From Massilia kyonggiensis (GTDB lineage: Bacteria > Pseudomonadota > Gammaproteobacteria > Burkholderiales > Burkholderiaceae_D): a stretch of 64,000 nt of DNA. Shown here in pieces: positions 27,560 to 34,531 of the stretch (positions are counted from its first letter, which is position 1; every line of letters begins with the position of its first letter). The notes beneath the pieces were generated by a model, which saw only the letters and a list, made by a program, of their open reading frames with translations, was not told the origin of the DNA and did no database searches. The DNA is taken from assembly GCF_024756235.1 (NCBI RefSeq), contig NZ_JANUGY010000002.1:372001-436000 (forward strand). The letters run 5' to 3'. A program made the position numbers and the translations under genes.

Positions 27560-28129
27560 ATGGCTTCATCGGTCCTATTCATGTCAATGTCGCTCGACGG
27601 ATATATTGCTGGTCCGAACGACGAAGTCGGCAATCCCGGAGGCGATGCGTTCGATCGGCTACACGAATGGTATGGGGACTTCACGCGGCCGTCCGGGGCC
27701 GTCGGGGAACTGTGGGACGAGTGGAACACGCCTGGTTCGATATTGGCGGGCCGGCGGACCGTGGAGCAAATCGATCACTGGGGTGGAGACAATCACGGTG
27801 TCCCGATCTTCGTGCCCAGCCACCGGCCGCCCGGCCCATCCGTCGCGAACTATCCAATGGTGACGTATGTGCGCGACGGCATCGAGAGCGCGATGGCTCA
27901 GGCGAAGGCCGCCGCCGGCAACCTGAACGTGCTGGTGCTCGGCGCGTACACGGCACAACGGGCACTTGAGGCAAGTGTGCTGGACGAGTTGCAGATTCAT
28001 CAGATACCAGTGCTCTTCGGTGGCGGCCGTCGGCTATTCGAGGTGTTGCCGTCGCGGATCGAGCTGGAGATCGTTCGCGTGATCGACACACCGGATGCCA
28101 CGCATATCCGCTATCGTGTTCGTCGCTGA
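27560..28129 (+). CDS. Dihydrofolate reductase family protein (RibD C-terminal domain), copy 1
   Basis: 189 residues. RibD_C fold: VLFMSMSLDGYIAGPNDEVG at the start, GSILAGRRTVEQ, VLVLGAYTAQRALEASVLDELQIHQIPVLFGGGRRLFE, the pattern of stand-alone NADPH-dependent reductases annotated as dihydrofolate-reductase family. The substrate is unknown. AGGAG precedes the ATG at 27560. The next gene is a second, distantly related copy 32 bases downstream, so the two are probably co-transcribed. Confidence 0.85.
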   Translation: MASSVLFMSMSLDGYIAGPNDEVGNPGGDAFDRLHEWYGDFTRPSGAVGELWDEWNTPGSILAGRRTVEQIDHWGGDNHGVPIFVPSHRPPGPSVANYPMVTYVRDGIESAMAQAKAAAGNLNVLVLGAYTAQRALEASVLDELQIHQIPVLFGGGRRLFEVLPSRIELEIVRVIDTPDATHIRYRVRR

Positions 28130-28161
28130 TCGAGGTAACGCCAATTGGCCAGGAGACCACG

Positions 28162-28719
28162 ATGGGACTTTTGACATTCAGTATCAACGTGACGCTGGAC
28201 GGCTGCGTCGACCACCAGGAAGGCATTGCCGACGACGAGACGCATGCCTTCTTCACCGACCTCATGGACGAGGCCGGCGCGATGCTGTGGGGCCGGGTCA
28301 CCTACGAGATGATGGAGGGCTACTGGCCGGCGGTTGCTCGCGGCGAAGTCGACGCGCCGCTGGCGATGCGCGCGTGGGCCGTCAAGCTGGAGGCCAAGCC
28401 GAAATACGTGGTGTCGTCGACGCGGTCGGACTTCCCCTGGACCCACAGCCACCACATCGTCGGCGACCTGCGTTCGGGCGTGCAGAAGCTCAAGGACGCA
28501 ACTCCGAACGGCGTGCTCCTCGGCAGCGGCAAGCTCGCGGTTGCGCTGGAACGGCTGGACCTGATCGACGAGTACCGGTTCCTCGTCCATCCAAGAATCG
28601 CCGGGCATGGGCCAACGTTGTACGAGAGCGGACTGCCCGCCACGCGCCGGCTCGAACTGGTCTCCGCGACGCCGCTGCGCAACGGCGCGGTCGCCATGCA
28701 CTACCGGCGCGCGCGCTGA
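28162..28719 (+). CDS. Dihydrofolate reductase family protein (RibD C-terminal domain), copy 2
   Basis: 185 residues. Same fold as its upstream neighbour: TFSINVTLDGCVDHQEGIADDE, AMLWGRVTYEMMEGYWP, GVLLGSGKLAVALERLDLIDEYRFLVHPRIAGHGPTL. The copies are clearly diverged in sequence, suggesting an old duplication or separate acquisition. CAGGAGACC precedes the ATG. Cytoplasmic and NADPH-dependent by family; substrate not known. Confidence 0.85.
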   Translation: MGLLTFSINVTLDGCVDHQEGIADDETHAFFTDLMDEAGAMLWGRVTYEMMEGYWPAVARGEVDAPLAMRAWAVKLEAKPKYVVSSTRSDFPWTHSHHIVGDLRSGVQKLKDATPNGVLLGSGKLAVALERLDLIDEYRFLVHPRIAGHGPTLYESGLPATRRLELVSATPLRNGAVAMHYRRAR

Positions 28720-28726
28720 CCCCGCG

Positions 28727-29332
28727 TTATTCGATACTCCACCGGTACTGCACGGGAGCCCATTTTTCCGCCGGCGCGCCTCCCGACGTACCCGGCGTGA
28801 ATCTGCAGCGGGAAAGGGAGGCCAGCGCGGCCTGGTCCAATGCCGGATAGCCCGACGACGTCCTGATCTCGGCCTTCCTGACGGTGCCGTCGGCGCCGAC
28901 CAGGAAGTTCAGCTTGACCATGCCCGTGTGCTTCGCCCGCAACTCGTCCGCCGGATAGGCTGGCCTCGAACACGTTTTGAAATCGATCATGGCGGGCAGC
29001 TCGGCCGGATTCAGCGACGCTGCTTGCACCGCGCCGTTTGTCTGACCGCCATCGTAGCCAACCGGACGCAAGCGCAAGGTCACGTCCCGCTCGCGGTCGT
29101 CACGTGCCTTTGTGACCGCAAACTGCCGTGATTGCTTGACCTGCGCCACGAAGTCGTGCTCGGCCATCGGCCGGCCTTGATCATCCACGTAGTTGATGTT
29201 GTCCACGCGACCGACGCCCTGGCGGGCAAGCGCGTCAGCCAAGGCAGGGGGAACGGCTGCAGGTTGCGTTGCGCAGCCGGCAAGCGCGGCAAATCCGAGA
29301 ACGGCAAGTCGCTTGTTGAAGTCGATTTTCAT
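28727..29332 (-). CDS. Lipoprotein with TonB C-terminal domain
   Basis: 201 residues. The start MKIDFNKRLAVLGFAALAGCATQ carries a lipobox (LAGC), so the mature protein should be lipid-anchored. The C-terminal ~85 residues form a TonB_C domain: SRPAYPADELRAKHTGMVKLNFLVGADGTVRKAEIRTSSGY, shortened here. It has no proline-rich spacer or N-terminal transmembrane helix like true TonB, so energy transduction from ExbB/ExbD is unlikely; an envelope-structural or TolA-like role is possible. ATG 29332 is chosen because it creates the lipoprotein signal. Confidence 0.75.
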   Translation of the reverse strand: MKIDFNKRLAVLGFAALAGCATQPAAVPPALADALARQGVGRVDNINYVDDQGRPMAEHDFVAQVKQSRQFAVTKARDDRERDVTLRLRPVGYDGGQTNGAVQAASLNPAELPAMIDFKTCSRPAYPADELRAKHTGMVKLNFLVGADGTVRKAEIRTSSGYPALDQAALASLSRCRFTPGTSGGAPAEKWAPVQYRWSIE

Positions 29333-29345
29333 GATCAGGCGGAAA

Positions 29346-29358
29346 GTTGTCGGACAAC
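29346..29358. promoter_or_regulatory. GTTGTC-G-GACAAC palindrome
   Basis: Perfect six-base arms around a single G, 13 bases upstream of the lipoprotein start codon. Probable operator. The remaining ~165 bases up to the Tai4-like gene contain no other clear element. Confidence 0.35.
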
Positions 29359-29524
29359 GAGTGTATTTGCAAAGTTGCAGAGATTGCAAGCAGCGATCCT
29401 TCCCGCATGAAGTAACACTCCACCAGAAAAATGTTATCTACAATTTACGATTTCATGAGATTATGGTCCGGCTCGCGGGATCCGGCGAGAAGGCAGTACT
29501 GTCACTGCACAGAATCATTTCCAT

Positions 29525-29950
29525 ATGGGCACTCAAATGAAGCCGGCATTCGTGGCCGTTGTCGTCGGTGCGCTGCTTGCCTGCGCGCCTGGTGCGCACG
29601 CAACGGCGCGGAAAAACGGTCCGGCCCGCGACGGCGCCCCGATGACGGCCAGCTACTCGCAAATGGACTTGCTGAAAAACTGGGCCTTGAGCACGTGCCT
29701 GGCAACCGTTGCGACCGACCCGGCGCAGCGCGCGGACGCCAACGCCACCGCCGGCGCGTACATGGAGTTCGGCCGTCAAGCGCCCGAGGCGTACGCCGCC
29801 TTGCGTGAACTGGCGGAGAACTATGCGGCACGCCGCTACAACGGCTCGGTCGAAGGACGGTTCGACACCATGAAGTGCATCGACCTGTTCCATAGCCGCG
29901 AGCTGAACAGCCTGGCCACCAGACTGGCCAAGCCGTCCGGAGAACGTTAA
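29525..29950 (+). CDS. Tai4-family T6SS amidase immunity-like protein, orphan
   Basis: 141 residues (137 if the ATG at 29537 is used). A signal peptide (FVAVVVGALLACAPGAHA) predicts periplasmic location. The mature part has the Tai4 pattern: MDLLKNWALSTCLATV, AGAYMEFGRQAPEAYAALRELAENY and a closing GRFDTMKCIDLFHSRELNSLA, with two conserved Cys likely to form a disulfide. Tai4 proteins neutralise the type VI secreted amidase Tae4. No Tae4, VgrG, Hcp or other T6SS gene lies in the window, so this is an unpaired immunity gene or a co-opted homologue. Family assignment is by motif recognition. Confidence 0.72.
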   Translation: MGTQMKPAFVAVVVGALLACAPGAHATARKNGPARDGAPMTASYSQMDLLKNWALSTCLATVATDPAQRADANATAGAYMEFGRQAPEAYAALRELAENYAARRYNGSVEGRFDTMKCIDLFHSRELNSLATRLAKPSGER

Positions 29951-29955
29951 CGTAC

Positions 29956-30651
29956 CTACCGCTCGTTCCGCCCCTCCGCCTTCGCCGCATCCTCCGCCGC
30001 CTTCAGCGACGCATGCGCCACAGGCAGGTGCCAGTCCAGCTTGATGGCGGCCAGGCGCAGGCCGAAGCACAGCGCGGCGCCCGCGCAGGCGCTGACGGTG
30101 CCCGGCAGGCCGAACGCGTCGCCCGTCACCATCACGGCCGCGCCGGCCAGTGCGGCGACGGCATAAATGTCCGAGCGCAGCACGGCCGGAATCTCGGACA
30201 GCAGCACGTCGCGCGCGACGCCCCCGCCGACGCCCGTCAGCATGCCGAGCAGCGCGGCCATCACGGGATCCAGCCCGAACACGAGGGCTTTCTGGGCGCC
30301 CGCCACGCAGAACAGCGCGAGGCCGGCCGCGTCGAAGATCAGCACGGGGCTCTGCAGGCGCTTGATGCGCGGATACCAGAAGAAGATCAGCACGCCGGCC
30401 AGCAGCGATACGGCCAGGTAGCGCCAGTCGCGGATCGCGGCGGGCGGCGTCGCGCCGATGAGGACGTCGCGCACGATGCCGCCCGAGTTGGCGGCGACGA
30501 ACGACAGCACCAGCACGCCGAACAGGTCGAGCCGGCGGCGCACGCCGGCCACGGCGCCGCTCAGGGCGAACACGAACGTGCCCAGCAGGTCCAGCACGAG
30601 CACGAGGGTCTTGATGGCGGCGCTGACGTCGAGCGATACGGGAGGAAACAC
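29956..30651 (-). CDS. Trimeric intracellular cation channel (TRIC/UPF0126) family protein
   Basis: 231 residues with seven hydrophobic helices in two repeated UPF0126 units: LLGTFVFALSGAVAGVRRRLDLFG and LIFDAAGLALFCVAGAQKALVFG, each followed by a glycine-rich kink (NSGGIVRDVL, GVGGGVARDVL). Bacterial TRIC homologues are K+-permeable cation channels in the inner membrane. The start appears to be GTG at 30651; no ATG is available nearby in frame. Convergent with the Tai4-like gene, five bases apart. Confidence 0.9.
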   Translation of the reverse strand: MFPPVSLDVSAAIKTLVLVLDLLGTFVFALSGAVAGVRRRLDLFGVLVLSFVAANSGGIVRDVLIGATPPAAIRDWRYLAVSLLAGVLIFFWYPRIKRLQSPVLIFDAAGLALFCVAGAQKALVFGLDPVMAALLGMLTGVGGGVARDVLLSEIPAVLRSDIYAVAALAGAAVMVTGDAFGLPGTVSACAGAALCFGLRLAAIKLDWHLPVAHASLKAAEDAAKAEGRNER

Positions 30652-30800
30652 GAAAACCTCGTCAAGGACGGCGAAAACCCGCCATTATGCCGCTGAAAGG
30701 TAATTGAAGGGTTGCGTCGATATAGTGGCCTCCATTCACCAGGCTGATCGTCCGTATCAATGGATCCGATATCTGGCCTGGACAAGAACGAGGAGCACAC

Positions 30801-32144
30801 ATGAACACCACGACTTACACGCCGGCGCGCGCAGAACAACAGGCGGCCGCCTCATCCATCCCGCAGCTCTGCCTCAGGATTGCGCGTACCCGCATCGGCA
30901 TCGTGCCGCTGCCGGTCTACGTGCTGCTGCTGGCGCTGATCGGCGGCTTCGTCGCCACCGGCAAGGTGCCGAACGACATCTGCGTGTCGATCGCCATCCT
31001 CACCGTCGGCGGCTTTTCCTGCGCCGAGCTGGGCAAGCGCCTGCCGTACTTCCGCAACATCGGCGCCGCCGCCATCTTCGCGACGTTCATCCCGTCGTAT
31101 CTCGCCTTCAGCAAGCTGCTGCCGGCGCCCGTGCTGAAGAACGTCGTCGACTTCACCAAGTCCACCAACTTCCTGTACCTGTTCATCTCGTCGATCATCG
31201 TCGGCAGCATCCTGAGCATGGACCGCAACGTGCTGATCAAGGGCTTCCTGAAGATCTTCGTGCCGCTGGCCATCGGGTCGGTCGTGGCGGGCGCCGTCGG
31301 CACCGCGGTCGGCACCTTGCTGGGCTTGGGTCCGTACCACACGTTCTTCTTCCTCGTCGCGCCGATCATGGCGGGCGGCGTCGGAGAAGGCGCGATCCCG
31401 CTGTCGATCGGCTATGCGGGCATCCTGGGCCAGGAGCAGGGCCATCTCTTCGCCGAAGTCCTGCCGCCCGTGATGCTGGGCAGCCTGACGGCGATCCTGC
31501 TGTCCGGCATGCTGAATTCGCTGGGCAAGAAGCGTCCGCACCTGTCCGGCCAGGGCCGCCTGCAGCCGGGCGAGGAAGCCATCGCACCGCAGTCGGAAAG
31601 CCTCCCGGCCCAGTTCGACATCGGCAACATCGCCGCCGCCGGCATCACCTCGATCTCGCTGTACATGGTCGGCATGATGTGCTTCCGCCTGTTCGATTTC
31701 CCGGCGCCGGTCGCCATGCTGTTCGTGGCCGTGATGTTCAAGCTTTCGCGCCTCGTGTCGCCGCAATTGCAGCAAAGCGCGTACGTCGTCTACAAGTTCT
31801 TTTCGACGGCCGTCACGTATCCGCTGCTGTTCGCGATCGGCGCCTCGATGACGCCGTGGGACAAGCTCGTCTCCGCATTCAACGTGGTCAACCTGGCCGT
31901 CATCGTCTCGACCGTCGCCAGCCTGATCGCCACCGGCTTCTTCGTCGGCCGCCGCATGAACATGTATCCGATCGAGACCGCCATCATCAACGCCTGCCAC
32001 AGCGGCCAGGGCGGCACGGGCGACGTCGCGATCCTGACGGCGGCCGAGCGCATGCAGCTGATGCCGTTCGCGCAGATCGCCACCCGCATCGGCGGTGCGA
32101 TCACGGTCACGCTGACCTTGTTGGCAATGTCGCAACTGCACTGA
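30801..32144 (+). CDS. 2-hydroxycarboxylate (citrate/malate) Na+ symporter, 2HCT family
   Basis: 447 residues. An inner-membrane carrier of the CitS/MaeN family, with both hallmark GGxG re-entrant loops visible: MAGGVGEGAIPLSIGYAG and ACHSGQGGTGDVAILTAAERM. About eleven hydrophobic helices; N-terminal cytoplasmic stretch of ~30 residues. Imports citrate, malate or related hydroxy acids with Na+ or H+. GAACGAGGAG precedes the ATG. A TctC-type binding protein gene follows after 22 bases, an unusual partner for a secondary carrier of this type. Confidence 0.92.
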   Translation: MNTTTYTPARAEQQAAASSIPQLCLRIARTRIGIVPLPVYVLLLALIGGFVATGKVPNDICVSIAILTVGGFSCAELGKRLPYFRNIGAAAIFATFIPSYLAFSKLLPAPVLKNVVDFTKSTNFLYLFISSIIVGSILSMDRNVLIKGFLKIFVPLAIGSVVAGAVGTAVGTLLGLGPYHTFFFLVAPIMAGGVGEGAIPLSIGYAGILGQEQGHLFAEVLPPVMLGSLTAILLSGMLNSLGKKRPHLSGQGRLQPGEEAIAPQSESLPAQFDIGNIAAAGITSISLYMVGMMCFRLFDFPAPVAMLFVAVMFKLSRLVSPQLQQSAYVVYKFFSTAVTYPLLFAIGASMTPWDKLVSAFNVVNLAVIVSTVASLIATGFFVGRRMNMYPIETAIINACHSGQGGTGDVAILTAAERMQLMPFAQIATRIGGAITVTLTLLAMSQLH

Positions 32145-32166
32145 GGCGCGCGCGAACGCGAGTATC

Positions 32167-33135
32167 ATGAGCGCCATGAAGTCCCTGCGCACGATCCTGT
32201 TGTCCCTGCCACTGCTGGCTGCACTCCCGGCGCCCGCCGCCGAATGCCTCGTCCCGTCCAAGCCGGGCGGGGCGATGGACCTGACCTGCAAGCTCGCCCA
32301 GAAGGCTTTACAGGCCAAGTCCGGCGCCCCGCGGCTGAAGCTGAGCTATCTGCCGGGTGGCATCGGCGCCGTCGCGTGGCACACGATGGTGTCGCAACGC
32401 CGCGCCGAGCCGGACACGCTCGTCGCGTTCTCCGGCGGGTCGCTGCTGAACCTCGCGCAGGGCAAGTTCGGCAAGGCGAGCCCGGACGACGTGCGCTGGG
32501 TGGCGGCCCTGGGCGTCGACTACGGCGTGATCGCCGTGCCGGCCGATTCCCCGTACCGTTCGCTGCGCGACCTGATGGATGCGCTGCGGCGCGACCCCGA
32601 GAAGATCGTGATCGGCATGTCCGGCACGATCGGCAGCCAGGACTGGATGAAGATGGCGCTGCTGGCCCGCCAGGCCGGTCTCGACCCGCGCCAGCTGCGC
32701 TTCGTCGCGCTGGAAGGGGGCGGCGAGGAATTCGTCGCGATGCAGGCGGGCTATGTGCAGGTCGTGTCGAGCGATGTGTCGGAGACGGCGTTGTACACGG
32801 CGTCCGGCAAGGTGCGCGTGCTGGCCGTGCTGTCCGATAAACGCCTGACGGGCGCGATGGCGGGCGTGCCCACCGCGCGCGAGCAGGGCTACGATCTCGT
32901 GTGGCCGCTCATCCGCGGCATCCTGATGGGGCCGGACGTGTCCGACGCGGATTACCGCCGCTGGGTGCAGGCCTTCGACCGCGTCGAGTCCGCGCCCGAA
33001 TTCGCGCAGATGCGCGCGCAGATCGGCCTGTATCCACTCACGCTGACGGGCGATGCGCTGACCCGCTACATCCGCCAGGCCGTCGGCGACTACAAGCGCC
33101 AGGCGCGGCAGTTCAATCTCGTGCGCGAGCACTAG
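32167..33135 (+). CDS. TctC/Bug-family tricarboxylate-binding protein
   Basis: 322 residues with a signal peptide (LLSLPLLAALPAPAA-EC). Bug-fold: CLVPSKPGGAMDLTCKLAQKAL at the ligand loop, LSYLPGGIGAVAWHTMV, PVLSDKRL-like VLAVLSDKRLTGAMAGVPTAREQGYD, typical of periplasmic binding proteins of the tripartite tricarboxylate transporter family. No TctA or TctB genes are adjacent; instead it follows a 2HCT carrier. It may deliver or sense the same acid. Two starts, 32167 and 32176, are possible; the difference is three residues. Confidence 0.88.
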   Translation: MSAMKSLRTILLSLPLLAALPAPAAECLVPSKPGGAMDLTCKLAQKALQAKSGAPRLKLSYLPGGIGAVAWHTMVSQRRAEPDTLVAFSGGSLLNLAQGKFGKASPDDVRWVAALGVDYGVIAVPADSPYRSLRDLMDALRRDPEKIVIGMSGTIGSQDWMKMALLARQAGLDPRQLRFVALEGGGEEFVAMQAGYVQVVSSDVSETALYTASGKVRVLAVLSDKRLTGAMAGVPTAREQGYDLVWPLIRGILMGPDVSDADYRRWVQAFDRVESAPEFAQMRAQIGLYPLTLTGDALTRYIRQAVGDYKRQARQFNLVREH

Positions 33136-33883
33136 TCTCGTCCACCGGCACGTCCAGGGCCGCCTGCTTGCTGCGAACGCGCTGCGCCGCCACGACACCC
33201 ACCCCCAGCAGCGCCAGGCTGAGCATCGTCCCGAACGACGGCGCCGCCAGCCAGCGCAGCGACTGGTTCGGCTGTTCCAGCGGCTTGTCCTGCGCCGGGT
33301 CCGATTGCGCCTCGGCCGCGTTCGCCGACATTGAAGGTTCGCCCGCGAAGAATGGCGTCAATGCCTGTACGAACGCGGCCAGGTCTTGCGTGCCCCGGCA
33401 CGACAGCACATGTGCGTCGCGCACCACGTCCTGGTTCAGCCAGACCGCGCCCGCGTTGACGACGTCGTCGCGGATGCCGGGCCATGACGTCAGCGTGCGC
33501 CGCGGCGCGAGTCCGGCCGACACGAGGATCAAGGGAGCCTGGGACAGCAGGGCGATGGGCTTGCCCGCCGCGTCGAACTGGCGGACGAGGGCCCGCACCT
33601 GGGCGGACTGGCGCAGGCTGTCGGGGCTGATGTAGCCGCCGGGGATCAGCAAGCCGTCGTAGTCGGCGGCCTGCGCATCGTCGATTGCTTTGTCGACGCG
33701 CACCAGGTCGCCCGGCTGGTGCATGTGCATGCCGCGGATGCGTCCGCGCCGCAGCGAGACCACGTCGACAACGGCGCCGGCGTCCGCAAGGGCCGCCACC
33801 GGGGTCTTGAATTCCGCCTGCTCGAAGCCGTCGGCGGCAAGTATCGCTACGCGTTTTCCGGCCAGTCGCTTGTGTGTATTCAT
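33113..33883 (-). CDS. DJ-1/PfpI-like protein without the catalytic Cys, with C-terminal membrane helix
   Basis: 256 residues. The first ~180 match DJ-1/PfpI amidotransferase-like proteins: RVAILAADGFEQAEFKTP, YDGLLIPGGYISPDSLR, LTSWPGIRDDVVNAGAVW. The nucleophile elbow, normally Cys-His-Gly, reads Ser114-Gln115-Ala116 (ALLSQAPLIL), so the usual Cys/His pair is lost. A linker and a hydrophobic segment (about 213-235) ending in RVRSK follow, suggesting membrane attachment. It is thus probably a non-catalytic, membrane-tethered member. ATG 33883 gives the family N-terminus. The 3' end overlaps the TctC gene by 23 bases, convergently. Confidence 0.8.
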   Translation of the reverse strand: MNTHKRLAGKRVAILAADGFEQAEFKTPVAALADAGAVVDVVSLRRGRIRGMHMHQPGDLVRVDKAIDDAQAADYDGLLIPGGYISPDSLRQSAQVRALVRQFDAAGKPIALLSQAPLILVSAGLAPRRTLTSWPGIRDDVVNAGAVWLNQDVVRDAHVLSCRGTQDLAAFVQALTPFFAGEPSMSANAAEAQSDPAQDKPLEQPNQSLRWLAAPSFGTMLSLALLGVGVVAAQRVRSKQAALDVPVDETSARARD

Positions 33884-34004
33884 GATCGCGTGTCCGCTCG
33901 GTGACCATGAACGACAGAGTTGGTCGCGGCGCGTTAGTTCCCTGTTGCTTGTCCCGAGGGCAACGAAAACATAAACTTGGTCATCATCATTGGATACGCG
34001 TGTC

Positions 34005-34517
34005 ATGACTGCCGAGCTTCCGCACATTCAAGGCCCAAGGATTTTCCTGCGTCCCATGCGTCATGACGATGCGATACGCCTGCTCGATCTCTACGGCGAT
34101 CCCGTCGTCATGCGCTATACGGATGAAAGTCCGTTTCCGGACCTGGACACGGTCGCTCTCATGCTGGAGAGCGTACGGACCCTGCTGGCGAGCGGCGAAT
34201 CGCTGGAGTGGGCAATCGCCCTGAAGGAGAGCGATATCCTGATAGGTACTTGTGGGCTGCATTCCTTCGACTGGGCGACCGCTACCGCAGAGGTTGGTTG
34301 CTTGCTGATGCGTTCCGAGTGGGGCAAGCAATACATGAGCGAGGCCGTCAGGCTCTTGATGGGCCATGCCGCAGACGTGCTGCGGCTACGGCGCCTCAAA
34401 GCGGATGTGGTTGCGGAGAACCACCGGGCGCAGCGCCTGTTCGGCAGCCTGGGATTCCGTCGTGTCGACGCCGAGACCTGGGAAACCGATCTGCCGCACC
34501 GCGACGAACAGCCGTGA
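34005..34517 (+). CDS. GNAT family N-acetyltransferase, RimJ-like
   Basis: 170 residues. Acetyltransf_3-type fold: GPRIFLRPMRHDDAIRLLDLY, EWAIALKESDILIGTCGLHS, EVGCLLMRSEWGKQYMSEAVRLLM (acetyl-CoA loop region) and VVAENHRAQRLFGSLGFRRVD. RimJ/RimL-type enzymes acetylate protein N-termini, but many relatives modify small molecules, so the acceptor is unknown. The ATG at 34005 (MTAELPHIQG) is preferred to a TTG at 33990. No operon partner on this strand. Confidence 0.87.
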   Translation: MTAELPHIQGPRIFLRPMRHDDAIRLLDLYGDPVVMRYTDESPFPDLDTVALMLESVRTLLASGESLEWAIALKESDILIGTCGLHSFDWATATAEVGCLLMRSEWGKQYMSEAVRLLMGHAADVLRLRRLKADVVAENHRAQRLFGSLGFRRVDAETWETDLPHRDEQP

Positions 34518-34531
34518 GATCCGACCCGAAC

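Noticed and set aside
29525-30651. Toxin-immunity island with the TRIC and lipoprotein genes
   Set aside because: The neighbours of the Tai4-like gene are a channel and a TonB-C lipoprotein on the opposite strand, with no effector, VgrG or PAAR feature.
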